NCBI GenBank assembly: GCA_016841965.1
Contig: JAEANN010000057.1
Location: 1 to 64,000, forward strand
Direction: 5' to 3'
Length of the DNA stretch: 64,000 nt
Origin: Candidatus Roseilinea mizusawaensis
GTDB taxonomy: Bacteria > Chloroflexota > Anaerolineae > J036 > Brachytrichaceae
Shown here piece by piece: positions 16,648-26,315 of this stretch. Below the pieces are notes generated by a model, which searched no databases, was not told where the DNA came from, and was given only the letters and a program-made list of their open reading frames with translations. The stretch's first letter is position 1. The number at the start of each line of letters is the position of its first letter. Position numbers and translations under genes: made by a program.

Positions 16648-17811
16648 TCATTCCCCGCGCATGGCGCGTATGAATTCGTCGAACAGGTAGCTTGCGTCGT
16701 GTGGCCCCGGCGACGCTTCAGGGTGGTATTGCACGCTAAACACGCGCAGGTCTTTGGCGCGCAGCCCCTCCACGCAGCCGTCATTCAGGTTGATATGTGT
16801 GATCTCTACGTTTGGCGGAAGTCCCTCGGCTCTAACTGCAAAGCCGTGGTTGTGGCTGCTGATTTCGATGGGGCGATCTTTGCCAAGCGCGCGCGGCGCA
16901 CCAACCGGCTGGTTGCCGCCCCGATGTCCAAACTTAAGCTTGTAGGTTTGCCCGCCCAGCGCCAGCCCGATAATCTGATGGCCCAGGCAGATGCCAAACA
17001 TAGGCGCCTTGCCCAGCAACTCGCGGGTAGACGCGATGGCATAGTCGCAGGCAGCCGGGTCGCCCGGCCCATTTGATAGGAAGATGCCATCTGGCTTCAT
17101 CGCCAGCACTTCGCCGGCCAGCGTGGTGGCCGGCACCACGCGCACCCGGCAGCCACGCGAGGCAAGCAGTCGCAGAATGTTGTGCTTGATGCCAAAGTCA
17201 TAGGCTACCACCAGTGGGCTGTGCTCACGTTCGACCGGCGCGCTGGTGGTTGGGTTCGCCCCTTGCGGGTACCATTGCGCGTCCACCCCCTCGAGCCAGG
17301 AATAGGGTTCTTCGCACGTCACTTCGCGGGCCAAGTCTGCGCCGATCATGCTGGGGCTGCGGCGGGCGAGGTCAATCAGCCGCTCTGGGTCTGTGTTGAC
17401 TGATGAGAGGGCAGCGCGCATAGCGCCCTGCGTGCGGATATGCCTGACCAGAGGCCGGGTGGCGACGCCCGAAATGCCGATAACGCCGCGTTCGCGCAGA
17501 TACTCGTCCAGAGATTGGCGGGCGCGATAGTTGCTCACCACCGGGCTGAGTTCACGCACAACAAAGCCGGCCACCCATGCGCGCGCCGATTCGTCATCTT
17601 CAGGATTGCATCCCACGTTGCCGATGTGCGGCGTTGTCATGACAACGATCTGTCGATGATAGGAAGGATCGGTGATGATCTCCTGATAGCCGGTCATGGA
17701 GGTGTTGAAAACCACTTCGCCGGTTGTCTCGCCAACGGCGCCGAAGCCGAATCCCGGCCATAAGGTGCCGTCCTCAAGCGCTAGCAGGGCAGGGGGATGA
17801 GACTGATTCAT
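16648..17811 (-). CDS. carA: carbamoyl-phosphate synthase small subunit
   Basis: A 387-residue glutamine amidotransferase subunit supplying ammonia for carbamoyl phosphate (pyrimidine and arginine synthesis). The N-terminal CPSase domain has [17 protein letters not shown]. The class I amidotransferase domain has GICLGHQ with the nucleophilic Cys, and the His-Glu pair in [11 protein letters not shown]. The large subunit carB is not in the window. Its 5' end overlaps the thioesterase gene by 38 bases, so the two are probably cotranscribed. Confidence 0.96.
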   Translation of the reverse strand: MNQSHPPALLALEDGTLWPGFGFGAVGETTGEVVFNTSMTGYQEIITDPSYHRQIVVMTTPHIGNVGCNPEDDESARAWVAGFVVRELSPVVSNYRARQSLDEYLRERGVIGISGVATRPLVRHIRTQGAMRAALSSVNTDPERLIDLARRSPSMIGADLAREVTCEEPYSWLEGVDAQWYPQGANPTTSAPVEREHSPLVVAYDFGIKHNILRLLASRGCRVRVVPATTLAGEVLAMKPDGIFLSNGPGDPAACDYAIASTRELLGKAPMFGICLGHQIIGLALGGQTYKLKFGHRGGNQPVGAPRALGKDRPIEISSHNHGFAVRAEGLPPNVEITHINLNDGCVEGLRAKDLRVFSVQYHPEASPGPHDASYLFDEFIRAMRGE

Positions 17812-18208
17812 GGGATTGGTGTCGCGCCAGCGCCGCGCGCCATGTATCGGGCAAGCGCGCGGGCCGGTTCTGAATGAAATCGAAACAGACCTGGATTGTG
17901 CGGGCTTCGGCGATCAGTTGTCCATCGCCCACCCGTGTGATGCGATAAACAAACTCGAATGAGCTTCTGCCGACGGCGCCCACGCTGAGTTCGATGCGCA
18001 ACATGTCGCCCAGCACAGCCGGCCGGCGATAGTCAATCTCGCAGCGGGCCAGCACGAAGCCCTGTTGCTGGAACCGCGACCAGTCTACCCCCATCTCGGC
18101 CGAGAATGCCAGCCGGGCCTCTTCGAGATAGGTCAGGTAGACCGCATTGTTGACATGATTGAGTGCGTCCAGATCGCGGAAGCGAACGATAAGCGTGTGG
18201 ACAAACAT
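17774..18208 (-). CDS. acyl-CoA thioesterase, 4HBT/YbgC family
   Basis: A 144-residue hotdog-fold thioesterase. The N-terminus [25 protein letters not shown] holds the family's catalytic Asp and the HVNN motif. ATG 18208 was selected; an in-frame TTG two codons upstream is possible. Substrate specificity among aromatic and fatty acyl-CoAs cannot be told from sequence. It overlaps carA. Confidence 0.88.
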   Translation of the reverse strand: MFVHTLIVRFRDLDALNHVNNAVYLTYLEEARLAFSAEMGVDWSRFQQQGFVLARCEIDYRRPAVLGDMLRIELSVGAVGRSSFEFVYRITRVGDGQLIAEARTIQVCFDFIQNRPARLPDTWRAALARHQSHESVSSPCPASA

Positions 18209-18277
18209 AGCCAATCAGGCGTGGCATGCGCGCAGTGTCGCGCCGGCGACTGTCTGTCTCGCATGCCACGCCCGGCA

Positions 18278-20120
18278 TCACTTCTTCACAACGGTTACGT
18301 TTTTAATGCGGTCGATCGTATCCAGTCCAACTGTCCCGGTCATGCTCTTCAGCAGCTCTAGGCCGGCTGTGACTTTGCCGATCACAACGAACTGGCCCTC
18401 GAATTGCGATACCGGCTGGTAGGTCACGATGAATTGCGGCGGTGCGTTCCGGCGAGCCATATAGGGCGACAACGCCGGCTTCGGCGTAGGCCCCCGATTT
18501 TGGCTTCTCGACGCTGCAATCGTAGCCGGGGTTGCCGGCAGGTGTGGTCGGGCCAAACAACATCGCGCCGATCTGGTTATCGTTCAGCAGCAGTGGTGAG
18601 CCGTCGAAGTAACCTTGTTGTGCCAGATAGACCACCGAGTTCACGTTGACAGGCGCTAGAGCCGGGTTGAGTTCGATGGTGACGCTACCTTTGGATGTTT
18701 GCCACGTCATTTCGTACCGCGCGCCGGGCTCCACGACTTGTTCTGGGCCTGTGTAATCAAATGTCACGGCACTGAGTCCGGCAAATTGCTGTTGGCGGCT
18801 GGCGATATAGTCGCGTACCTGGGTGATGACATCGGGCTGAGTGAACGCGGCAGGGTTGATCGATCTGCCATCCAGAAAGAGCGTGGGGGTGCCGTTGATC
18901 ATCAACGCTTGCGCCGATTGAATGTCGCGCTCCACCCGTGCGGCCACTTCGTCGCTGGCCAGGTCTGTCTCGAAGCGAACTATGTCCAGCCCCAAGCCTT
19001 CGGCGTAGCTCTTAAGCGTGTCGGTAATTTGGGTGAAGTTAAGGTTTTCGAGCGTGTTGTGATTTTCGTTCACCACATCGAGGAATTGCCAGAATCGCTC
19101 CTGGTTGCCGGCAGCTTCGAGCGCGTGAGAGACGATGCGGGCTTTGTCATTGGCGTGGGTGAGCGGGAAGTAGCGGTATGCCAGGCGCATGGTGTCGCTG
19201 ATCTGTTGCATGACGCTTCTGAGCGGCGCGTGCAACTGGGCGCAGGCCGGGCACATGGGGTTGGAGTACTCGATGATGGTGCTGATGGCCTGGGGGTTGC
19301 CCAGCACGCGGTCGGCAGCGTTCACATTAAGTGCGAAGGGCTGGCATGTCGCCGGCGGAGGGGGCACGGGAGTGCCGGCCGGCGCGACGGCCACTGCGCC
19401 GCCGTCGCTGGCCCGCACATCGATGCGCATGATCTGATCGCCCACGGCAATCCGATTGACTACATCCATGCCGTTGATGGTCTTGCCGAAAACGGTGTAC
19501 TGATTGTCCAGTCCAGGTTGGGCTGCCAGAGTGATGTAGAACTGACTGCCGCTGCTGGGCGTGGTCTCTGGCGGGCCATTGGTGCGCGCCATGGCGATCG
19601 CGCCCTCTTCATGTGTCAGTTTGATTTCCGGCGGAATGTTGTAGCCGGGGCCGCCGGTGCCATTGCCGGCTGGGTCTCCGCCCTGAATCACAAAACCCGG
19701 CTCCACCCGATGGAAAGTCAGCCCGTCATAAAAGCCGTTTTGGGCCAGATAAACAAAGTTGTTGACCGTTTGCGGTGCGGCAGAGGGGTCAAGCTCCACC
19801 TCGATCACACCTTTCTCGGTTTGGATAGATGCGATGTACTTTTTTGACAGATCGATCGTCACCGGCGGCGGATCGGTTCGGATTCTGCCGCGCTCTTCGG
19901 TGGTGAGCGCCGCAAACGGGCGTTCGTTGTCTGCTGCCGGCGCGCTTGCTGCCGTTCCGCGCGGTGTGGGGCTTATAGCCGGCGCGAGGGTAGGCACGCC
20001 GGACGTGGGCGTGCCCGGGAAGGGGGTGATCGTTGGCAGGGGAGCCGGCTCTGCGCCGCACGCTGTCAGTAACAACGCTGCTGTGAGCGCTGCGACAGCT
20101 GAATGTTTACTGATTCGCAA
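18278..20120 (-). CDS. lipoprotein foldase: cyclophilin-DsbA-cyclophilin fusion (frameshifted as read)
   Basis: Starts at TTG 20120 behind GGAGG. A lipoprotein signal ends at LLLTAC with Cys21, then a Pro/Thr linker. Residues about 93-235 are a cyclophilin-type prolyl isomerase with FHRVEPGFVIQGGDP and GSQFYITLAAQP. Residues about 255-440 are a DsbA-like thioredoxin fold with C290-PA-C293 and cis-Pro in NGTPTLF. From about 468 comes a second cyclophilin-like domain lacking the FHR motif. Near 18445-18455 the frame changes: the first frame runs into unrelated sequence, while another encodes NAPPQFIVTYQPVSQFEGQF and a normal domain end at 18278. Either the gene is damaged or the assembly has an indel. 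It should act outside the membrane in disulfide formation and proline isomerisation. Confidence 0.85.
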
Positions 20121-20348
20121 GTGTAGCCTCCAGATAGTTGGGCTTGCGCCGGATGCGCAAACACGGCATTATACCCAGAGGAATAGTACAATACGTCTGA
20201 GCCTTGGAAAGCTGGGACGATCGGGCAATATTGATCGGGCGCGTCGTTTCCCCTTCACCGTCCACTTGACCGTCCACTTGCAGGTGGCGGAGTGTGGAAT
20301 GTGAGCGGCGTTAGAGGCTATTTAACCAACCCAAAAGGATAGACTGTC

Positions 20349-21479
20349 ATGACAAGACCGATGCAAAGACCGATGCGCGTTTTAACTGCTGTGCTGGTGT
20401 GGTGTGCCTCGTTGTTTGCCGTCGCGACCCAATCAGTGCAGGCTGTCTCTACGGCCCGTTCTGACTCAAGCCCTGCCGCCGGTGCTATGCAACGCCCGCC
20501 CGGCGCTGACTATGTGTGCGTCTACTATGTCGTCAGGCGCGGCGACACACTCACAAAAATTGCCAACAGCTATCGCGTGACTGTTCAGGCAATCCAGCGG
20601 GCCAATGGCTTGCGCACGACTCGCATCTATGTTGGTCAGCGGCTGTGCATTCCGCGTCCCAAGCCGTCTCCCACGCCGCAGCCCCCGTCTGCCGGCCCGT
20701 GGTACGCCGAATTCTGGAACAACACCGAGCAATCTGGCTCGCCGGTGGTGGTGCGCACGATTTCCGGCATCAACTTCGACTGGGGCTTTGGCTCGCCCGA
20801 TCCGGCCCGCGTGTTTGCCGACAATTTCTCGGCCCGATTCGTCCGTACGCTGAACTTCCAGGGTGGCGCTTATCGCTTCACGTTCAAGGTGGACGATGGC
20901 ATCCGGGTATGGGTTGACAACAGCGTGGTGTATGACCAGTACGCCTTTGTCGGCCAGTTGAACACCCAGTTTGATGTGGAGATTGCGGCCGGCGTGCACA
21001 CCATTCGCGTGGACTATGTGGAGCGAACCGGCAAGTCGCTCGTCACGCTGAACTTCGCCCGTGTCGGTGGGGACGGTCAGCAACCGCCCAGCGGCAGCAA
21101 CGGGCCGTGGCGCACCGAGTTCTTCAACAACATGCAGTTGCAGGGTGCGCCTGTCGCCGTCCGAACTTACAACACGCTTAAGTTCGACTGGGCCGGCAAG
21201 GCGCCGGTAAGCGGTGTGCCGGCCAACTACTGGTCGGCGCGCTTCTCGCAGTTCCGTTACTTCGGCGCCGGCGTGTACCGCTTCGTTGCTACCTCGGACG
21301 ACGGCGTGCGGGTGTATGTGAACGATCAACTCGTCATCGACCACTGGGGTGAGCAATCGGCGCGCACCTGGATTGGAGATATTCGGCTCCCGGCCGGCAC
21401 GCATGCCATCCGTGTCGAGTATTTGCAAGTTGCGGGGACCTCGCTGATCGAACTGTACTGGCAGTTCCTCGGCGGGTAA
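20349..21479 (+). CDS. secreted LysM and double-PA14 protein
   Basis: A 376-residue surface protein. A signal peptide (1-33) is followed by one LysM domain (about 57-101: YYVVRRGDTLTKIANSYRVT, then GLRTTRIYVGQRLCIP) that should bind peptidoglycan, a short Pro linker, and two PA14-like beta domains (about 117-237 and 250-376). Each has the family DDG signature: FKVDDGIRVWVDN and TSDDGVRVYVND. PA14 modules often bind glycans. Start ATG 20349 has AAAAGGAT upstream. Transcribed divergently from the foldase lipoprotein. Confidence 0.9.
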   Translation: MTRPMQRPMRVLTAVLVWCASLFAVATQSVQAVSTARSDSSPAAGAMQRPPGADYVCVYYVVRRGDTLTKIANSYRVTVQAIQRANGLRTTRIYVGQRLCIPRPKPSPTPQPPSAGPWYAEFWNNTEQSGSPVVVRTISGINFDWGFGSPDPARVFADNFSARFVRTLNFQGGAYRFTFKVDDGIRVWVDNSVVYDQYAFVGQLNTQFDVEIAAGVHTIRVDYVERTGKSLVTLNFARVGGDGQQPPSGSNGPWRTEFFNNMQLQGAPVAVRTYNTLKFDWAGKAPVSGVPANYWSARFSQFRYFGAGVYRFVATSDDGVRVYVNDQLVIDHWGEQSARTWIGDIRLPAGTHAIRVEYLQVAGTSLIELYWQFLGG

Positions 21480-21518
21480 TCCCGGCCATCGGCGATCTCT
21501 AAACCGGATGCCGCAACC

Positions 21519-21551
21519 AGAGCGCGCAGACCTCTTCAGGCTGCGCGCTCT
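21519..21551. terminator. hairpin between convergent genes
   Basis: AGAGCGCGCAG (21519-21529) pairs perfectly with CTGCGCGCTCT (21541-21551), an 11-base GC-rich stem with an 11-base loop. No long T-run follows on either strand, but its place between two convergent genes supports a bidirectional terminator. Confidence 0.65.
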
Positions 21552-21569
21552 GTCATTAATCCTAAATCG

Positions 21570-23306
21570 TCAAGGCCCCCACGCCAGCCGTTCGTTTTGC
21601 CAGTACGGATGGCTGGCGCTCAGACTGCCCAACTTGCGCAAATTGCCGCCATCTGCGTTGATGATGTAGATCGCCCACGATCCTTCGTGGTTCGAAGCGA
21701 AGGCGATCTGAGCGCCATTTGGAGAGAACGCCGGCCCGCTCTTCTCGCCGCCCATGCTGGTGAGCTGGCGGAACTGGCCGGCCATCGACACGGTGTATAG
21801 CTCCCAGGCGCCGGTGAAGTTGGTCACGTATACAATCTCGTTACCGTCGGGTGACCATGACGGGCTGAGGTCGCCTGCAGAGGTAGTCAGCCGTCGCCGG
21901 TCGATTGGATTGTCGGGGTTGATCACATAGAGGCCGCACAAGCCGTCTGGGCAGTCTTGATAGACGATCAGGCCGGTTGGCCCCCAGGCTGGATGGGTGC
22001 CATGGGTGAGAAAAACTGGCCCGCTTGCGCCGTTTGTGGGCGCGATGTAGATGCCCCAGGCGCCGTTCTCGAACACCGCAAAAGCGATCCGGCCGGCATC
22101 TGGCGACAGGCTGGGCCACGCGGCCGGACCATTGTACAGCGACCCGGCGCCCTCACCGGAATAGTAGGCGCGCACCGCTGAGCCTACGGTATAGACGAGC
22201 GCACCGCTGGCGCGCTGGAACGACGGCTGCATGCCGCCGGCTTCGATGGGGTTGACCTGGCCGGCGCCGCTATCGTAGAGATAGAGTGTGTAGAAATCCT
22301 GATTCGGGTCGAACGCGGCGTAAGCCAGCCGGCCTGTCATGCCCGGCACGCCCTGAAGCACACCACCGGTAACGACTACCGGCGTTGCCAACAGACAGCG
22401 TTGTTGTGCATTGGCCCGTTTGGCCTCGATGGACGGGCTGTTGCGCACACTCAGCGCCCCGGCATATTGTTGCTCGGCCGGGCACCAATCCTGGATTGCC
22501 GCATAGGCATCGCCGGCCCCCAGATATGCCTCGAACAGCCGGCTCGCCACATCTCGAAAGCTTGGCGACAAGGTATAGACCTGCTTGAGCAGTTTGATCG
22601 CCCGTGACCAGTCTGCCCCAACATATGTGATGGCGTCCTGGTACAACGACGCAATCTGACGAGTCCCTTCGGTTGCGCTGTCCAACGGGTGTATCGTTGC
22701 AGCAATGTCGAGGTCGTATAGCCCGGCTTCGATCTCGTTGCCGGCGATGCGCGCCAGCCCGCGAGCCACCAACGCCTTGTATCGCAGATCGTTGACGGCG
22801 GCTTCTTGATAGGCGCTGTCCAGGGCGCGCAACTGGTCGCCCAGATTGATGACGGTGTTCCAGTCCTGTTCTGCGTATGCAGTCTGCATACGCCCCAGCA
22901 GATCGCCCTTGTCTGTGATGATCGGTGTTGGGGTAGGGGGAACGGGCGTGGGGGTTGGCGTTTGCGCAAACTGGGCTGTCAGGATCAGATCGCGCACGCC
23001 GGCATTGCCCGGCTGGATGCGATATGCCTCTTCGAGATAGGCCTGGGCAAGCACGGGATTGCCTCTGTTGAGTTCATCCAGCCCGCGCTGAAACAGTGTG
23101 AGCAAATAGGCATTTGCAGTTGCGGTGCTGCGCACGCTGCGCTCGCCTTCGCCGGCCCGCATGCCGCCGTAGGTCGCCAGTCCGATCATGCCGGCCATGC
23201 CACACAGAAACACCAAAAAACCCAATGCCGACACCAGGTGGCGGCGGGTTCGGGAGGGGGGAGGCGACACAGATGCCATATTGGGCCGAGTCACTGCGGA
23301 TGTCAT
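21570..23306 (-). CDS. membrane-anchored TPR and TolB-like beta-propeller protein
   Basis: A 578-residue protein with one N-terminal helix (about 22-47), then TPR-like helical repeats (about 65-300) interrupted by a Thr/Pro linker (TPTPTPVPPTPTP). The C-terminal half is a TolB/WD40-like propeller with repeated SPDG-type blades: SLSPDAGRIAFAVFENGAWGIY, SWSPDGNEIVYVTNF and FSPNGAQIAFASN. It is likely extracellular and scaffold-like. ATG 23306 is a best guess; the open frame extends 38 codons upstream. Confidence 0.8.
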   Translation of the reverse strand: MTSAVTRPNMASVSPPPSRTRRHLVSALGFLVFLCGMAGMIGLATYGGMRAGEGERSVRSTATANAYLLTLFQRGLDELNRGNPVLAQAYLEEAYRIQPGNAGVRDLILTAQFAQTPTPTPVPPTPTPIITDKGDLLGRMQTAYAEQDWNTVINLGDQLRALDSAYQEAAVNDLRYKALVARGLARIAGNEIEAGLYDLDIAATIHPLDSATEGTRQIASLYQDAITYVGADWSRAIKLLKQVYTLSPSFRDVASRLFEAYLGAGDAYAAIQDWCPAEQQYAGALSVRNSPSIEAKRANAQQRCLLATPVVVTGGVLQGVPGMTGRLAYAAFDPNQDFYTLYLYDSGAGQVNPIEAGGMQPSFQRASGALVYTVGSAVRAYYSGEGAGSLYNGPAAWPSLSPDAGRIAFAVFENGAWGIYIAPTNGASGPVFLTHGTHPAWGPTGLIVYQDCPDGLCGLYVINPDNPIDRRRLTTSAGDLSPSWSPDGNEIVYVTNFTGAWELYTVSMAGQFRQLTSMGGEKSGPAFSPNGAQIAFASNHEGSWAIYIINADGGNLRKLGSLSASHPYWQNERLAWGP

Positions 23307-23380
23307 CCGCTCATTTGGGGAAGCGGGGTCGTTGTAGTTGCCGTGAGACACTGGAAAGATTATAAAGGTCTGCTGCGCGC

Positions 23381-24235
23381 TCAAGCGCGCAGGGTGATCA
23401 GCGTCACCTCGGGTGGGCACATCAAGCGCAGCGGCGGGTAGATCATGCCCAGGCCGCGTGAGGTGTAGACGAGCATGTCGCCGGCCTGTTGCAGGCCGAT
23501 CGGATACTTTTCGCCCAATGGCGGCAGAATCGGCGCGCCGATGACAGGCAGGCGCACCTGCCCGCCGTGACTATGCCCGGACACCTGCAACACAAACGGG
23601 TAGCGTTGCGAGGCCGCGTCGGCAAAATCCGGTTCGTGCGCCAGCAGGATGGCGGGCTGGCGATCCGGCATGCCGGCCAGCGCCTGGTCGAGATCATCTC
23701 GGCCCACCATCACGTCATCCACTCCGACAACATGCAGCGGTGCGCCGCGAACTTCCAGCCGGACGCGCGCGTTGCGCAACACCTCGAATGGCCGATCGGC
23801 AAACTGGCCCCGGAATGCGCGTTCGATGGCTTCGTGGTCGAGCCAGTGATCGTGGTTGCCCATGACAGCATAGATGCCCAGCGGCGCGTGGAGCGCGCGC
23901 AGCGCCCGCGCCACCGATGGCCCCTGGAAGTTGTAGCCCTGCACAAAATCGCCGGTGAGGGCGATCAGATCAGGCGCCAGGCTCATCAGCGCCTCGGCAG
24001 CGCGCTCGATAAACGCTTCGCTGGCGTACGAGCCGCGATGCAAGTCGCTCATCAGGCCCAGTCTCAGCCCATCCAGTTCGCGCGGTAACTCCGCCGGCCG
24101 CACCTCGACGTGCTCGACGACCAACCGATACGGCTCGACCCTGCGGCCGTACAGGAGGGTGGCTGTGGCAGCGACGCCCGCACCGCCAGAGGCGAGCACC
24201 AGCCGAAGCAGATCCCGGCGAGTAAGCTTGCGCAT
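23381..24235 (-). CDS. Tat-exported metallophosphoesterase
   Basis: A 284-residue calcineurin-like phosphoesterase similar in layout to the YaeI group. The N-terminus RKLTRRDLLRLVLASGGAG is a twin-arginine signal. Metal motifs in order: GLMSDLHRGSY, LTGDFV, MGNHDHW, LLAHEPDF and SGHSHGGQ. It should be translocated folded and act outside the membrane. A TATGAT box lies 11 bases before ATG 24235 without a ribosome site. The substrate is unknown. Confidence 0.9.
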   Translation of the reverse strand: MRKLTRRDLLRLVLASGGAGVAATATLLYGRRVEPYRLVVEHVEVRPAELPRELDGLRLGLMSDLHRGSYASEAFIERAAEALMSLAPDLIALTGDFVQGYNFQGPSVARALRALHAPLGIYAVMGNHDHWLDHEAIERAFRGQFADRPFEVLRNARVRLEVRGAPLHVVGVDDVMVGRDDLDQALAGMPDRQPAILLAHEPDFADAASQRYPFVLQVSGHSHGGQVRLPVIGAPILPPLGEKYPIGLQQAGDMLVYTSRGLGMIYPPLRLMCPPEVTLITLRA

Positions 24236-24355
24236 TGACAACTGAAATCATACTCGACGGCTCGAATGCGGGCTGATTTTCCTCAAGTACCTGCCTCAGG
24301 CTTTTGACTCAGGCCCTTGACCGATGCGCACGGGGTGACGGCAATGCTGCTCTGC

Positions 24356-25351
24356 TTACGGCGTCTTGATCGATTCGATGACGGACTGGATGATATCGTC
24401 CGTCCGGATTCCTTCAGCCTGACCTTCGAAGTTGAGCAGCACACGGTGGCGAATCGCTGCCGGCGCCAGCGCGCGCAGATCGTCGATGGCCACGTTGAAG
24501 CGCCCGTTGAGCAGGGCCAGCACACGGCCGCCCAACAAAAGCGCCTGAGCGCCACGTGGACTGCTGCCAAATCGCACGTACCGCTTCACCATCTCAGTTG
24601 CGCCGGGGTTGTCGGGATGTGTTGCGGCGATGAGTCTTGCGGCGTAGCGTGTCACCTGTGAGGCGGCCGGCACCTGCCGGATGTACGCTCCCATTGCGGC
24701 CAGTGTCCTACCATCGGTCACGCGCTGGGCACGCGCAGCTTTGTCGCCGGTTGTTTGCTCGATGATGGTCGCCAACTCATCTGTGCTGGGGAAGGCGACG
24801 TTTAGCTTGAACAAAAACCGGTCGAGCTGGGCTTCGGGCAATGGATAGGTGCCCTCCATCTCGATCGGGTTTTGGGTTGCCAGAACAAAGAACGGCGGCT
24901 CGACCCGATAGGTGCGTCCCAACACAGTCACGGTGCGCTCTTGCATGGCTTCGAGCAGCGCCGACTGTGTCTTGGGCGTGGCGCGGTTGATCTCGTCAGC
25001 CAGGATCAGGTTGGAGAAGATGGGGCCGGCCTGAAAGCGGAATGCGCGTTTGCCGCTCTCTTGTTCCTCCAGGATGTCGGTGCCCACGATATCCGCCGGC
25101 ATCAGGTCGGGAGTGAACTGAATGCGTGAAAAGCGCAAATCGAGTGCATCTGCAAACGCGCGCACGAGCGACGTTTTGCCAAGTCCCGGCAGGCCCTCCA
25201 GCAGGACATGCCCGCCGGCAATGATTGCGATCAGTGTGTGCCGGATGATGTCATGCTGGCCGACAATCGCGCGAGACACTTGCTGCTCCAGTCGCGTGGC
25301 GATGTCGGCGAATTGCTCTGGTGTCATGGATGCTGCTCGTTGCTCTGCCAT
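24356..25351 (-). CDS. MoxR family AAA+ ATPase
   Basis: A 331-residue AAA+ chaperone-like ATPase: LLEGLPGLGKTSLV (Walker A), LILADEINRATPKTQSALLEAM (Walker B and following helix), ATQNPIEMEGTYPLPEAQLDRFLF (sensor 1 region) and SPRGAQALLLGGRVLAL near the C-terminus. MoxR proteins usually work with a von Willebrand factor A or DUF58 partner; none is adjacent. The start ATG 25351 lies just after AAATCCAAAATC-type heptads, with no ribosome site. Confidence 0.92.
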   Translation of the reverse strand: MAEQRAASMTPEQFADIATRLEQQVSRAIVGQHDIIRHTLIAIIAGGHVLLEGLPGLGKTSLVRAFADALDLRFSRIQFTPDLMPADIVGTDILEEQESGKRAFRFQAGPIFSNLILADEINRATPKTQSALLEAMQERTVTVLGRTYRVEPPFFVLATQNPIEMEGTYPLPEAQLDRFLFKLNVAFPSTDELATIIEQTTGDKAARAQRVTDGRTLAAMGAYIRQVPAASQVTRYAARLIAATHPDNPGATEMVKRYVRFGSSPRGAQALLLGGRVLALLNGRFNVAIDDLRALAPAAIRHRVLLNFEGQAEGIRTDDIIQSVIESIKTP

Positions 25352-25380
25352 AGTAGAAAATCCAAAATCTCGAATCCAGC

Positions 25381-25429
25381 ACTCACCACTCACCACTCAC
25401 CACTCACCACTCACCACTCACCACTCTAA
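25381..25429. repeat. heptanucleotide array ACTCACC
   Basis: Six perfect tandem copies of ACTCACC (25381-25422) and one ACTCTAA, flanked on both sides by fragments of the AAATCCA family (25360-25370 and 25431-25441). Together they fill the 96-base gap between the NBR1-like lipoprotein and the MoxR gene. Confidence 0.95.
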
Positions 25430-25447
25430 AGTCCAAAATCGGAAATG

Positions 25448-26263
25448 CTATGGTACCTGAATCACGGCGAAGATCGACTTGCCAAACAGGATGCCCTGTG
25501 GGCTGCGAAGCTGCCAGGTGCTGGTATATACGCCGGGCTTGTCTGGCGACACGAACGCCACGCTGATGTCGACAGTTGCCCCCGGCGCGGTGGCTGCGAC
25601 CGGCGCTTGTCCTGGGGCGCTCATGCGTTCGCCGCGCACGAAGACCAGCACCACATCGCCCTGCCAGGCGCATGAACCGGAGTTGCGCACGCGCCATGTT
25701 TTGACGAAAGGTGTCTTGCGCTTGATTGGCGTGTTGTCGGGAATCGTGATATCGGCGACAAAGTCGGCGTCGGGCTGACAAGCGCCGGCCGGCGAGTCGG
25801 CGCTGCCGCCTGCGTCAGCCGGCTGGTTCTGAACGGTGAGCAATGCCACCCGTTCCACGATGTTCACACTCACGCTGGCCGGGGCGCTGATTGCGCCGGA
25901 TGCGTCCTGGGCCGTGGCGAGCAGAACGACCTGGCCGGCCTGCGTCGGTGTAAACGGCAGGCGTGCGGAAAAGGTTGTTGAAAGCGAGGTATTGGCCTGA
26001 GATGCGAGCGCGTTGGTGGATAGATCGCCAGCGCGCATTTCCAGCAGCGCCACGCCGCGCGTGGCGGCAGCCGCGACGTGCACATCGAAAGGCCGGCCGA
26101 TTTCAAGCTGCGCCCCGTCGGGCGGCGATATGATAGCCACCACCGGCCTGGGCAAGGAGTCGGACGAAATGCACCCAGTCCCGAAGCAACCTACCAGCGA
26201 GCACACCATCAGCGCAATGAACAATCGGCGCACGCGGCGATTATAAGCATTTGCCTGGCTCAT
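25448..26263 (-). CDS. lipoprotein with Ig-like and NBR1-type Ig domains
   Basis: A 271-residue surface lipoprotein. The lipobox LVGC (Cys26) follows a short hydrophobic signal. Residues about 43-138 form an Ig-like domain with PVVAIISPPDGAQLEIGRPFDV and FTPTQAGQVVLLATAQDASG. Residues about 160-271 match the NBR1 central Ig-like domain first known in eukaryotic autophagy receptors: KTWRVRNSGSCAWQGDVVLV and SPDKPGVYTSTWQL. It precedes MoxR on the same strand. The function is unknown; binding of a surface ligand is likely. Confidence 0.82.
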   Translation of the reverse strand: MSQANAYNRRVRRLFIALMVCSLVGCFGTGCISSDSLPRPVVAIISPPDGAQLEIGRPFDVHVAAAATRGVALLEMRAGDLSTNALASQANTSLSTTFSARLPFTPTQAGQVVLLATAQDASGAISAPASVSVNIVERVALLTVQNQPADAGGSADSPAGACQPDADFVADITIPDNTPIKRKTPFVKTWRVRNSGSCAWQGDVVLVFVRGERMSAPGQAPVAATAPGATVDISVAFVSPDKPGVYTSTWQLRSPQGILFGKSIFAVIQVP

Positions 26264-26315
26264 AGTGGCCACGGCCTATTTGTGAGTCAGACGCCTCATG
26301 TAGAATCGGAAAGCT

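Noticed and set aside
18699-19847. 382-residue plus-strand frame opposite the foldase lipoprotein
   Set aside because: It has no recognisable domain and lies wholly antisense to clear cyclophilin and DsbA domains; it is a G+C-driven shadow frame.
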